DNA of 64,000 bases from Phycisphaerae bacterium (GTDB lineage: Bacteria > Planctomycetota > Phycisphaerae > UBA1845), in the NCBI GenBank assembly GCA_013360585.1, contig JABWBH010000012.1:47201-111200 (forward strand), given 5' to 3'. Under the pieces are notes generated by a model that was not told the DNA's origin, did no database searches, and saw only the letters and a program-made list of their open reading frames with translations. How positions within the stretch are numbered: the stretch's first letter is position 1; the number at the start of each line of letters is the position of its first letter. Position numbers and translations under genes: made by a program. This document shows positions 26,741-35,776 of the stretch, one piece after another.

Positions 26741-26854
26741 GATCGATCTGGCCTCCGGATACCGCGTTTCGAGTTGATGCCCGCCGCCGCGGGGCGACGC
26801 CGGATCCGACGCCGTCCCGCGGCGGCTGACCCGCGACTCTCGCCGGCCCGTATC

Positions 26855-28600
26855 CTAACCTCCGGCGCTCCCGTCGTCATCTGCCTGCACGGGCGGTGTT
26901 GAACCCGCGGCGGGAACCGGCTGCATCACCCGGAGAATGACGTTGTGCCGCAATCGTCCGACGACCGAGAGGGCTCCTTCCGGCCAGTTTCCGCGGCGAA
27001 GGAGCAGATCCCGCACGAGCGGCGGGCTGGAGACGACGTAATCAATCTTCAGCTCGTCGAGCAATTCATGCATCCGACCCTCGACGAGCGCCCGGTGAGC
27101 GGTTTCGTTCGTTTTCCCGTCGAGGTTAATGACCTCGCGTTGCAGGAAGTAGTCGAGAATTCCGCTTTCAAACGTGCCGACGCACGCCTCGGGCTCGAGC
27201 CTGTCCCGAAGATCCAGCGCGTCGAGGTACATTCCAGGCTCGTTGATCATCGGCGGAGTCAGGAAGAGCGCCGCATGACCTCGGATCGAAGCCGAAATGT
27301 AAACCGCCGCGAGAACGACAAACGCCGCCGCAGCGCCCGCCCTCGACCTCTGCGCCGTCGCGTCGAGAACCGCATCCACCCACAATGCCGAGGGCAGCAC
27401 CAGCAGCATCGCCGCCGGCGCCATGTAACGCCACATCCACCAGTTCCCGAAGCACCAGCAGGCGTATCCGACGACGAGCAACCCGCAGAAGATCCACGCC
27501 GGTCTGGCGTCAACGAGCAGTCGGCGAAACCTCCCGTGTCGAGGATCCCCGCGCCGCAAGCCGCGGTGGAGGAGGTATGCGACGATCGCCCACGCCCCTG
27601 TCCAGAGGAGGCACGCCCAAGGCGGAGCCTTGCCGAGATAACGCACCGGAAGACTCAGGGGCGACTCCCCGGCGATGTGCTGGATCGCGCTGGCCAGATG
27701 CGCCTGGTAAAACGAAAGCGGCGCCTCGCCGAGCGGAAAGTAGGCGGCGTCGCCGGTGGGTCCGTCGGGATCCGCATAAAGCTGGGCGATCGTCCGCGTC
27801 GCGGGACCGCTGATCGGCATCAAGCGCCCGCATGCAACCCGGCTCCAGAGAAACCACGGTCCGGCAACCAGTACCGCCGCAACCAGCATTACCGCGGCCG
27901 AACCCGCGCGCCCCCGGCGCATCCGCGACAACACCTGCTCGGCGCCGACCGGAACCGCAAGAAGCAGCAGATCGACGCGCGCCAGGACGGCCAACCCGAG
28001 GACGCCTCCGAGAACCACCCCGGAATCCGGGCGCGATGCAACGCCGTCTCGACGACTTCGAACGTGAAGATCGAGCACCAGGAGCGCCATCATCATCGCG
28101 AGGGTCGTCTCCAGTCCGTTCTGCGACACCCGCGCGAGCGGTGCAGACAACGCACACAAGATCAACCCGATCAGTCCCACGCGGCAGCCGAAGTGCCCTG
28201 ACAACACTCGGAATACAAGGCCCGCACTGAGCACGCTGAGCACGGCGTTCATCACTCCGGACGCCCGCGTCGCGGCATGAGGATCGAGAAAAGCCTGCAT
28301 CGGAACGAGAAGAAACACATAAAGCGGCTGGAATCCGTTGGTGGGCCTCCCGCCCTGGGTGATCCCCTTTCCGTCCGCGATGTTCTGCGCGATCTTGTGC
28401 GCGATAAAGGCGTCATCGACATAAAGACCCTGCTGAACCGGCGTTTCCGGCTGACACACCAAGGCAAGCCGCACGACGAGCGCCCCCGAAAGCACCAGGA
28501 CGGCGATCCACCGAGTCTGCCGCGAGGACTCCGCGCCGGAACGAAGGTCGGCGGCGCCGGCGGCGGGTTCGCATGCGGGCGGCGGATCAGCCTGCGACAT
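26855..28600 (-). CDS. Integral membrane glycosyltransferase-like protein (GT-C type)
   Basis: 581 residues with ten or more hydrophobic segments. The N-terminal periplasmic loop has YVDDAFIAHKIAQNIADGKG, with an acidic pair after the first membrane segment as in GT-C enzymes that use lipid-linked sugars. Later parts include LIGLILCALSAPLARVSQNG and an end region with FESGILDYFLQREVINLDGK, a pattern seen in planctomycetal and actinobacterial membrane proteins of this type. The specific substrate is unknown. It overlaps the upstream gene at 28587-29192 by 14 bases, so the two form a unit. Confidence 0.6.
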   Translation of the reverse strand: MSQADPPPACEPAAGAADLRSGAESSRQTRWIAVLVLSGALVVRLALVCQPETPVQQGLYVDDAFIAHKIAQNIADGKGITQGGRPTNGFQPLYVFLLVPMQAFLDPHAATRASGVMNAVLSVLSAGLVFRVLSGHFGCRVGLIGLILCALSAPLARVSQNGLETTLAMMMALLVLDLHVRSRRDGVASRPDSGVVLGGVLGLAVLARVDLLLLAVPVGAEQVLSRMRRGRAGSAAVMLVAAVLVAGPWFLWSRVACGRLMPISGPATRTIAQLYADPDGPTGDAAYFPLGEAPLSFYQAHLASAIQHIAGESPLSLPVRYLGKAPPWACLLWTGAWAIVAYLLHRGLRRGDPRHGRFRRLLVDARPAWIFCGLLVVGYACWCFGNWWMWRYMAPAAMLLVLPSALWVDAVLDATAQRSRAGAAAAFVVLAAVYISASIRGHAALFLTPPMINEPGMYLDALDLRDRLEPEACVGTFESGILDYFLQREVINLDGKTNETAHRALVEGRMHELLDELKIDYVVSSPPLVRDLLLRRGNWPEGALSVVGRLRHNVILRVMQPVPAAGSTPPVQADDDGSAGG

Positions 28601-29192
28601 CCTGCGGCTCTCCGGCGATGAGGGAATCCGGTGAACTTTCGGGAGAATGCGCCGCCGCCGTCATTCCGGGGGGCGGTTTTCCTCCTTGTGCTGACGGGCG
28701 GATCGCCGGTCGCGTGCGTGAGCGTTCGTAGGTCTTCATCACGTCCGCGAGGATTCCCGCCGCCTGTGAAAGAAGGTCGTATTGCCGGTAGAACACCACG
28801 GCGCTGACGACGCACGCCGCTCCGGCCGCGAGCAGATGCCAGCGCTGACCCGCCGTCCCCGACAGGCGCCACGCGCCTGTCCCTACCACGACAGCAATCG
28901 GCAATATGCCGACGCCGATCAGCGACGTCACGCGCCGCTTGACGTTCTTCGTCGCATGAAACGGCGCGTGATCCAGCGCCGCCAACGCGACGGCCTGATG
29001 AACCAGTTTCCCGACGACCGCCGTGTACGTGAGCGCCGCGGCGTGCATGAGGCATGCGAGCAGGGACGTGAACAACGCCAGCCCGACGTGTCGGCGCACG
29101 TCGCCGGGGTTTGTTGCGGTCAGCCCGAGCACGAAAGTCGCCGCGAGAAGGAATATTTCACAACCAGCGACCCAGGCGAATACCCGCGGCAT
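28587..29192 (-). CDS. Predicted membrane protein of unknown function
   Basis: 201 residues with about four membrane segments (VAGCEIFLLAATFVLGLTA, VGLALFTSLLACLMHAAALTYTAVVG, LIGVGILPIAVVVGTGAW, LAAGAACVVSAVVFY) and a hydrophilic Pro/Ser/Arg-rich tail of about 45 residues. No family is recognised. The gene runs into the GT-C-like gene with a 14-base overlap and starts 47 bases from the end of the TPR lipoprotein gene, so all three may be one transcript. Confidence 0.55.
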   Translation of the reverse strand: MPRVFAWVAGCEIFLLAATFVLGLTATNPGDVRRHVGLALFTSLLACLMHAAALTYTAVVGKLVHQAVALAALDHAPFHATKNVKRRVTSLIGVGILPIAVVVGTGAWRLSGTAGQRWHLLAAGAACVVSAVVFYRQYDLLSQAAGILADVMKTYERSRTRPAIRPSAQGGKPPPGMTAAAHSPESSPDSLIAGEPQDVAG

Positions 29193-29239
29193 CTGAACCT
29201 TGCCTCACCCTCGATCCGGCTCGGGCCGCCTGCGGCAAT

Positions 29240-30115
29240 CTACTGCGGCGCCGTCTCTTTGTCCTCGGCGGACCTGGGTCGCACCGCAACGCCCTCCCGC
29301 GTCAACTCATCAATGCGCCGCGAGGAGAAGCGCGTGTTCGTGATGTCGATCTCGGCTTCATGTTCGAGTACGCCGTGGTACAACTCCAGCGCCCGGGCGC
29401 GGTCATGCAGGCGGTAATCGTATTGCACGGCAGCTTGAAACCGAGCGGGGTGCGGAGTCTTCGGGTTCCACGCGATCGCTCGCTCGTACCACCGGACCGC
29501 GATCAACTCCTGATCCGGAAAGTACTCCTTGTGAATCTCCCCGCAGTAGAACGCGGCGTCGTCGATCTTGTCGCTCGTCGGGTGTTGTTCGATCATCGCC
29601 TTGAACCGCTTCAGCGCCGTCAGCATCTTATCCCGACGGTAGAGGCCCGGAACGTGATAGCCGCCCTCCTTCATCAGCTTCACGCCCTCGGCATAAAGAC
29701 GGTCCGCTCCGGGGATTGCCTCGGTGGGGCGCAGGTCCGCGGGGGGAACCTCCGCCTCCACCACATACTGAAAGTGCTGCACCCGATCGAGGCCGCTTAA
29801 CTCGTACGCCGCACGGTCACGTTCGATCGCGCGTCCCGACTTCGCGTAGGAGTCATGCAGCGCACGAAGCGACGCAATGTACGCCTCCCGGCTCGTCACA
29901 ACCTCTTCGATCAGGTCCGCCTCTCGCACGCCGTGCAGGTATTCCGGATCGACCGGACGCGGAGCAAGCGTCTGCGGAACCGCGACCGTCGTTCCTTTCG
30001 GGGCGGCGTCGGAATTGAAGATCGTGTCCGTCCGGCAGGCCGACAGGCATACACACAACAACCCCGCCAGCGCGAAGCCTCTTTTCCGTGTCGATCCCTT
30101 GATTCCCGTGAACAT
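29240..30115 (-). CDS. Lipoprotein with tetratricopeptide-like repeats
   Basis: 291 residues from the ATG at 30115, with GGGGAG a few bases upstream. The signal is a lipobox type: ALAGLLCVCLSAC, giving a lipidated cysteine near residue 27. The mature part is helical with TPR-like pairs: LYAEGVKLMKEGGY..., KMLTALKRFKAMIEQHPTSDKIDDAAFYCGEIHKEY, VRWYERAIAWNPKTPHPARFQAAVQYDY. Such proteins often scaffold envelope assembly, similar in style to BamD or outer-membrane TPR lipoproteins, though no specific match is visible. Confidence 0.7.
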   Translation of the reverse strand: MFTGIKGSTRKRGFALAGLLCVCLSACRTDTIFNSDAAPKGTTVAVPQTLAPRPVDPEYLHGVREADLIEEVVTSREAYIASLRALHDSYAKSGRAIERDRAAYELSGLDRVQHFQYVVEAEVPPADLRPTEAIPGADRLYAEGVKLMKEGGYHVPGLYRRDKMLTALKRFKAMIEQHPTSDKIDDAAFYCGEIHKEYFPDQELIAVRWYERAIAWNPKTPHPARFQAAVQYDYRLHDRARALELYHGVLEHEAEIDITNTRFSSRRIDELTREGVAVRPRSAEDKETAPQ

Positions 30116-30245
30116 GCGCGACTCCCCTCGAAGCAACGCCCGCGTCATGCGCCGACGTTGTCATCCCTTGCATCAGGCGCTTCCCGCCCGGACCGTCGGA
30201 CGCATTACACCTGTCGCGCGCCGAGGCGTCAACGTCAGCCAACCG

Positions 30246-32063
30246 TCATACCGCGACGGCGGCCGGGCGCGGCTTGGGCGCCGCGATCTTCACGAACACG
30301 TCGTCGTACTGATTCTGGAGATACTCCTCCGGCGGACCGCCGTGAAGGTGGGCCCAGGGGAAGACTTCCGTCGAGGCCCGCTCCCGGTGGGCATACCAGT
30401 CCGGGTCGATCCCCTTTTCCTCGAATGCCTGCTTCCAGATCGCCGGATTGAAGCACTCGTCCCACCCGTCGAGTCTGGCCCCAAGCCGCCAGGCTCGCTC
30501 GATGACGGGCGCAAGACGCCGATCCCCGCGCGCGAACACTCCTTCAAGGATCGAGCGCTCGATGCCGTGCATCTGCACCTTCACCGGCACGCGACGCTGA
30601 TTCCGCATCAGCTCGACAAACCGCTGACGCACGCCCGCGAAGTACTCGGCCCGGGGCTGCGCCGCCCACTGAAACGGCGTGTAAGGCTTCGGCACCAGCC
30701 ACCCGACCGACGCCTTGACCGACGCCGGGTGTCCCGCCACGGCCTTGCGGGCTTCGCTGACCTGCCGGCTCAGCTCCCAGATCCCGTCAATGTCCTCCGG
30801 ACGCTCGCCGGGGAACCCGGACATGAAATACAACTTCACCGACCGCCACCCCGCCTTGTACGCCTCGCGCACGCCGTCCAGCAGGTTGCCGTCCGTGACT
30901 TTCTTCCGGATCGCCTCGCGCATGTCGTCGCGGGCGGCTTCAACGGCGATCGTCAGCCCCCCCTTGCGGACCGTGTTCACCATCCAGGGGATGTTCGCCA
31001 GCATCTTGTCCACGCGCAGGGAGGGAACCGAAATATTCACCCGGCGCGAGGCGAACTGTCGGTTCGCGCGCTCCGCCAGTTCCCGGAGATGCGGGTAGTC
31101 GGCGGTGGACAGCGACAGGAGTCCGAACTCCTCGATCCCGGTCGCACGGTGCATCTCCTCCGCCATGTTCATGATCTGATCGACGGTGCGCAGTCGCAGG
31201 GGCCGCTTTGTGTATCCCGCATGACAGAACCGGCACCGCTGCGGACATCCGCGCATGATCTCGATCGCGAAACGATCGTGGACAACCTCGACAAAGGGGA
31301 CGATCGGTCGCAGCGGAAACGGCGCGTGCTCGAAGTCCGGAGTCTGACACCGCTCGATCCGGGAGCGTAATCCCGCCCGGGTCGGCTCGATCGACCGGAC
31401 CGTCCCATCCCGGTGATAACCGACTTCGTAATACGCCGGGGCGTACGCCCAGTCATACCGGCGCGCGATCTCAAGGATCATGTCGCGCCGGCGCACTCCG
31501 GCGGCCTTGAGTTCCTTCACGGTCGCCAGCAGCGCGGACATCGAATCCTCGCCGTCGCCCAGCACCACCAGATCCAGAAAGGGCGCCACCGGCTCCGGGT
31601 TGTCGGCTTGCGGCCCCCCCGCGATGACCAGCGGGTGCTCATCTGAGCGATCCGCGGCGTAAAAGGGAATCTGCGCCAGATCGAGCAATGTCAGAACGGT
31701 TGAGAAGCTCATCTCATATTGAAGCGAGATGGCCAGAATGTCCGCGTCTGCCACCGGCTGTCGGGTGTCCCAGGTGAAAAGCGGCAACCGCTTGCGGCGC
31801 ATGATCGCCTCGGCGTCCGTCCACGGCGCGTAGACTCGATCGCCGGCGCAACCGGGGGTGTGATTGATCAGCCAGTAAAGAATCTGGCAACCCAGGTGGC
31901 TCATGCCGATCGTGTACGTGTCGGGAAAGGCCACCGCGACCCGGACGGCTGCGGATTTCCAGCGATCTTCCGTGCAAAGCTGATTGATTTCGCCGCCGAT
32001 GTACTGGCCCGGCTGCTTGACAAAGGGCAATAACTCTTCAGATATGCACGTTCGAAGATTCAT
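30246..32063 (-). CDS. B12-binding radical SAM protein (TIGR03960 type)
   Basis: 605 residues. Radical SAM enzymes use a 4Fe-4S cluster and S-adenosylmethionine. The cluster motif CPQRCRFC is near 280-287 (IMRGCPQRCRFCHAG), preceded by a B12-binding-like half (VAVAFPDTYTIGMSHLGCQILY). The C-terminal third is long, with WDECFNPAIWKQAF and an acidic Asp/Tyr end. The TIGR03960 group is widespread; its reaction is not well established. In many bacteria it is adjacent to a DUF2344 partner gene; none is present here. The gene reads toward the TPR lipoprotein, 130 bases away. Confidence 0.85.
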   Translation of the reverse strand: MNLRTCISEELLPFVKQPGQYIGGEINQLCTEDRWKSAAVRVAVAFPDTYTIGMSHLGCQILYWLINHTPGCAGDRVYAPWTDAEAIMRRKRLPLFTWDTRQPVADADILAISLQYEMSFSTVLTLLDLAQIPFYAADRSDEHPLVIAGGPQADNPEPVAPFLDLVVLGDGEDSMSALLATVKELKAAGVRRRDMILEIARRYDWAYAPAYYEVGYHRDGTVRSIEPTRAGLRSRIERCQTPDFEHAPFPLRPIVPFVEVVHDRFAIEIMRGCPQRCRFCHAGYTKRPLRLRTVDQIMNMAEEMHRATGIEEFGLLSLSTADYPHLRELAERANRQFASRRVNISVPSLRVDKMLANIPWMVNTVRKGGLTIAVEAARDDMREAIRKKVTDGNLLDGVREAYKAGWRSVKLYFMSGFPGERPEDIDGIWELSRQVSEARKAVAGHPASVKASVGWLVPKPYTPFQWAAQPRAEYFAGVRQRFVELMRNQRRVPVKVQMHGIERSILEGVFARGDRRLAPVIERAWRLGARLDGWDECFNPAIWKQAFEEKGIDPDWYAHRERASTEVFPWAHLHGGPPEEYLQNQYDDVFVKIAAPKPRPAAVAV

Positions 32064-32426
32064 TCAACACCTGTGTCGATCTCTTCTGGCGACCCTGCCG
32101 TCGGGGCTGAAAGTATCAGGGCGGATCGACCGGAAACGTTGCGCTGATCGGCCCCGGGGCAGATTATAACGCCGCCGCTGATAGAAACCACGCCCCGGTA
32201 AGGGGGGCTTTTCCAGGTCGCTTCAGACTCGGTTCCAAGGAAACTTTAGGATCGTGCCGAAAAACTCTTGACAGCAGTCGGGAATTCGCGCATTGAATAC
32301 ATGAATAATATTCCCGACGGGAGTCGCGCGGGCGGGTCGCGCGCAGGGATTGCCGAACTTTCGGCGTCGGGAGCGAACATGATCCCGTCCGCTCGAACCG
32401 GGCGCGAGCGTAACGGAGTTGGAACG
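32064..32426. other. Divergent intergenic region between the radical SAM gene and a prepilin gene
   Basis: 363 bases with no convincing gene. It must hold the promoters of both flanking genes. The part near 32268-32318 carries a consensus -35 element and an inverted repeat, described separately. A reading frame from 32268 is open into the prepilin but lacks the features of a coding start, and GGAG stands directly before the ATG at 32427. Confidence 0.6.
32268..32318 (+). promoter_or_regulatory. Putative prepilin promoter with operator-like inverted repeat
   Basis: TTGACA at 32268-32273 is a perfect -35 hexamer; the best -10 candidate, TTGAAT (32293-32298), is 19 bases on and only fair. GTCGGGAAT (32277-32285) and its exact complement ATTCCCGAC (32310-32318) form a 9-bp inverted repeat 24 bases apart that brackets this -10. 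Such a layout suits a dimeric repressor; it could also form an RNA hairpin if transcription starts upstream. Confidence 0.35.
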
Positions 32427-33296
32427 ATGCGCAGGCTATCGCAAAGCTGCCGGTCCCCGCTGGCGCAGCACCGCCCTGCGTTCACTCTGATCGAAATCCT
32501 CCTGGTTGTAACCATCGTTGCGATCCTGATTGCCCTGCTCGTTCCGGGCGTGGGTCAGGCGATGCGGCAGGCGAACAACACGGTCTGCATGCACAACCTG
32601 CGTGAGATCGGTCAGGCGCTTCAGATCTATCGTCTGGAGAGCGCGGGCTGGTTGCCGAACGTGGATGTTGTCGATGATGACCGCGTCAACACCTGGTTCG
32701 TGAAGCTGATGCCGCGTCCGCTCGCCGACCGCACCGTGATGGCCTGCCCCGAGGATCCGTTCAAGAACCGCTGGCGCAGTCTGGATGAGAAGGATGACCC
32801 GTCGGACTGGGCCAACGCATCCAGCTACGGACTGAACAATTTTCTGATGCGGGCGGGCGACGGCTTTCTCTCCAACGTCGATCGGCATGAGCCGTCGCGG
32901 CCGATGAACACGTTGCTGGTCGCCGACATCGGTCCGGATCGGCACTTTGCCCCGGGGCGAGGCGACGATGGCAAGGACAAGGGTCCGCCGCGCAACGCCT
33001 CGATGTTGCAGTGGGACGACGGGTACGATCCGAACTACGACGACGAAGGCTACCCCTGGGTCACGACGCGGCACGGCGTCGGGATCAACGTCCTGACGCT
33101 CGGGAACTCCGTGACGACCGCCCGCACGATCGACGTGATGCGCAATCCGATCCGCGAGTATTACTCGCGCTGCGCCAACGGCGGATGCTCGATCTGCACC
33201 GATCTGCACGATGTCGAGCATTACAATTTCTCCTCTGACCAGCTTTACTGGTACACGGGTCCGCTTCCGTCCTCCGAGCGCGAGACGAGGCGCTGA
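32427..33296 (+). CDS. Prepilin-like protein with N-terminal methylation site
   Basis: 289 residues. The leader ends in RPAFTLIEILLVVTIVAILIALLVPGVGQ, read as FTLIE after the cleavage point, typical of type II/type IV pseudopilins. The mature body has aspartate-rich, Cys-containing loops and, near the end, RHGVGINVLTLGN, an H-x9-G-N variant of the H-x9-D-G signature of planctomycetal and verrucomicrobial prepilin-like proteins. GGAG (32415-32418) precedes the ATG at 32427. No secretion ATPase or peptidase gene is nearby, so this is a lone pseudopilin. The following gene begins five bases after its stop. Confidence 0.8.
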   Translation: MRRLSQSCRSPLAQHRPAFTLIEILLVVTIVAILIALLVPGVGQAMRQANNTVCMHNLREIGQALQIYRLESAGWLPNVDVVDDDRVNTWFVKLMPRPLADRTVMACPEDPFKNRWRSLDEKDDPSDWANASSYGLNNFLMRAGDGFLSNVDRHEPSRPMNTLLVADIGPDRHFAPGRGDDGKDKGPPRNASMLQWDDGYDPNYDDEGYPWVTTRHGVGINVLTLGNSVTTARTIDVMRNPIREYYSRCANGGCSICTDLHDVEHYNFSSDQLYWYTGPLPSSERETRR

Positions 33297-33300
33297 CCGC

Positions 33301-33792
33301 GTGGCGCGCCCGGGTTTTACATCGACTGTCCGCCGCATCCGCGTGGTGAACCGCGAGCGCTCGCGCTGGTCCCCGCTCCTGACGGTCTGGCTGCCGGTGG
33401 CGGTTATTGTCGCCGGCGTCGTTCTCTGGCGTCTGACGCGCACCGGCGAGCCGGAGGTTCAGGCGGTTCAGCGGCCTTTGAGCACCCGAACCTTGACTTG
33501 GATCTGTGACTCGGGGCACTCGTTCCAGGCCCCGGGGCAGATTTCGCCGCGGACCTGTCAGACCTGCAATGCCCCCGCGTTTCCCGCCAGCGACATCGAA
33601 TGCCCGACGCACGGCGCGATCACCGTCCAACTGATGTTCGAGGCTGCTCCCGTCGACCCGGATCGCCCGCAATATGCGCAATACCGGATACCTTCCGGAT
33701 CCTGGACGGCGTTGGAAACGCTCGTCAAGTGCCCACGTTGCGGTGCCGCCTGCCGCTGGTTGTCCGTCGATCCGCTTTACAACCGCCGATGA
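33301..33792 (+). CDS. Membrane-anchored protein with several CxxC-type cysteines
   Basis: 163 residues beginning with GTG at 33301, five bases after the prepilin stop. A single membrane anchor lies at about 25-45 (SPLLTVWLPVAVIVAGVVLW). The soluble part has WICDSGHSF, PRTCQTCNAPAFP, IECPTHG and VKCPRCGAACRW, two CxxC pairs plus extra cysteine and histidine, suggestive of zinc binding. The family is unknown. Close spacing and shared orientation imply it is co-expressed with the prepilin. A 176-base stretch without a gene separates it from the convergent M48 protease. Confidence 0.6.
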   Translation: MARPGFTSTVRRIRVVNRERSRWSPLLTVWLPVAVIVAGVVLWRLTRTGEPEVQAVQRPLSTRTLTWICDSGHSFQAPGQISPRTCQTCNAPAFPASDIECPTHGAITVQLMFEAAPVDPDRPQYAQYRIPSGSWTALETLVKCPRCGAACRWLSVDPLYNRR

Positions 33793-33968
33793 CGGGCGGG
33801 GCAAGGAAATGTGCGCCATCGAGCGGCGCAGATCACGCCGCTTTGACAAGCCTTGCAGAACTTCCCACAGCGAGGTCGACGGTGCAAGCTGCCGCAACCG
33901 ACGGTCTCGAAGAAGCTTCGGACTTGCAGAAACTGAGCGTTTTCTGCCCCACCCTGCTTCGGCTCATG

Positions 33969-35540
33969 TCAACGCTCCGCCGCGCCGGTGCGATCGACCA
34001 GGATTCGCCCTGAATCGGTCTGCGTCGCCGCGACCCCGCGCAACAACATCGGATCACCCCACGCAACGTAAGCTGCGGATGCGGCGGATCCGAGCACTGA
34101 CAGTGCGATCAACGCCGCCCGAATCTGCGTCAACCGGCGGCGAAAGCGGCGCGCCATCGCCGGATCCGCGGCCAGCGCGGTCAGGTGCCGCATGCGCGAC
34201 GCGATCGACGAATGACGCCAGCTCGGCTCCTCGGGATCCAACCCGTTAAGCAGCGCCACCCTGTCCAGCGCAGACACGAACACGGCAGCCGCCGCGGCAC
34301 AAGGCCCCTCTCGATGAGCCGCAAAGTCGTCGTGACGGTCGACGGCGGTGTCGGCATGAACCCGGCAGGGCAGCGTACACGTCTCCAGGTCGGGGGTGAT
34401 GCTGGCGGCGCCGAAAAGGTCCGCCTCGCGTTCGAACCTTCGGGAAATGAACCCGAATCCCAGCCCCCAGATCACCAGCGTCGCCGCCCCCCCCACCGCT
34501 TCCACCGCTCCCCCCGACATCGCGGGAAACAGGTGCAGCGCCGCTTCCGCGATGCCTGACACGGCGAGAGTCGCCACCAGCGCAAAAAGAAGGAAATATT
34601 CGATGTGTCGCCGCCTGACGTGGCCGGCTTCGTGCCCCAGCACCGCCTCGATCTGACGATCGTTCATCGACTCCAGCAATCCGTCGGACAGCAGGATGTA
34701 GCGCACCGGCCGCACGACGCCCATCACGGCCGCGTTGATCATCATTCCGTCGCTCTTCCAGATCATGATCCCGCGACAGCCCAGCCCGATCCGCGCGCAC
34801 ATCCGCTCCAGCCGGTCGCGCAGAGAGCCTGCCGGCATCGGAACGACGGTCCACACCCGGCGCATAAGCAGCGGCGACAGGATGAACACGATCATCGCCA
34901 CGGCGCCGACCGCGATATCCGGCGCAATCGGCCACCCGAACAACCATCGCCGCAAGGTTCCGCCGTATCCCCGAACCGCATTCGACGCAAACAGGATCGC
35001 CAGCATCGGCAACGCGACGATCAGGACGTGAAACCGCAGATTGTAAAGGATGAACGCCCAGCACGACGGAACCCCCGCTTCCGAGACACGACTCTCCCCT
35101 GGTCCGGCCGCAGGTTCGCGGAACGCCCGATCAACCGGATACGTCGTCGCCCAGACCAGCGCCGCCGCAGCCAGGTAGGGACCGACGACGATCAGATCGG
35201 CGACGATCTTCGCCCACGGCCCCAGCTCAAGCGCGTAGACCTGCCCGCTCCAGGGCGAGACGTAGAACAACACCGCGAAACCGGCGACGAGGTATCCGCG
35301 GAGGAGATCGACGTGACGATGATGACGTCGAACGATCTCACTGAGCTTGTCCGGCGTGTCACGCAGTCGTGCAAGGGCAAGCCGGGTTGACGCGACTGAG
35401 CCCGCGAGGGAGATCATCAGGTAGACGCCGGCGCTGAGCAGCGCCAGGATCCAGGACGATCCCGCCTCTGCGTTATCGGCCAGCGCCGAGTCCCGCCGAA
35501 AAAAGAGCATTCCGAATACGATGACGGTATGTAAGATCAT
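33969..35540 (-). CDS. M48-family membrane zinc metalloprotease
   Basis: 523 residues with several membrane segments in the first 225 residues. The zinc motif is HEAGH at 303-307 (LGHEAGHVRRRH) with the downstream acidic ligand in FEREADLFGAASI. The segment MMINAAVMGVVRPVRYILLSDGLLE is standard for M48 (Ste24/HtpX) proteases, which clip membrane or misfolded proteins. A soluble C-terminal region of about 120 residues ends in a membrane segment and a short tail. The region before the ATG at 35540 (TTTTTAAAC) lacks a clear ribosome binding site, so the start is uncertain. Confidence 0.8.
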   Translation of the reverse strand: MILHTVIVFGMLFFRRDSALADNAEAGSSWILALLSAGVYLMISLAGSVASTRLALARLRDTPDKLSEIVRRHHRHVDLLRGYLVAGFAVLFYVSPWSGQVYALELGPWAKIVADLIVVGPYLAAAALVWATTYPVDRAFREPAAGPGESRVSEAGVPSCWAFILYNLRFHVLIVALPMLAILFASNAVRGYGGTLRRWLFGWPIAPDIAVGAVAMIVFILSPLLMRRVWTVVPMPAGSLRDRLERMCARIGLGCRGIMIWKSDGMMINAAVMGVVRPVRYILLSDGLLESMNDRQIEAVLGHEAGHVRRRHIEYFLLFALVATLAVSGIAEAALHLFPAMSGGAVEAVGGAATLVIWGLGFGFISRRFEREADLFGAASITPDLETCTLPCRVHADTAVDRHDDFAAHREGPCAAAAAVFVSALDRVALLNGLDPEEPSWRHSSIASRMRHLTALAADPAMARRFRRRLTQIRAALIALSVLGSAASAAYVAWGDPMLLRGVAATQTDSGRILVDRTGAAER

Positions 35541-35776
35541 GTTTAAAAACAGGTTACGCTCAAGGCGTCGCTTTGACTCCCACCTGACGATCCGGGCAGG
35601 ATGCGGTCCTCAAATACCCCCTACTGGGTAAACCCCGCTTCCCCGCGTTGCACCACCCGCCGAAGAACAACAATATGATTGCCTTGCCGACGTTTCTCTC
35701 AAGGCGGTCTCGGTGCTGATTCGTGTCAGTTTGCGCCAGGGACCGGTCGCGTTCGGTTCACCTCGGAGCACAGTTT

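Noticed and set aside
32284..32311. A possible dif-like site near the skew switch (GCGCAT followed by an AT-rich centre)
   Set aside because: Only about half of the positions match the known dif pattern and the right arm (TTATGTTAAAT) is absent; the inverted repeat here is better read as an operator.
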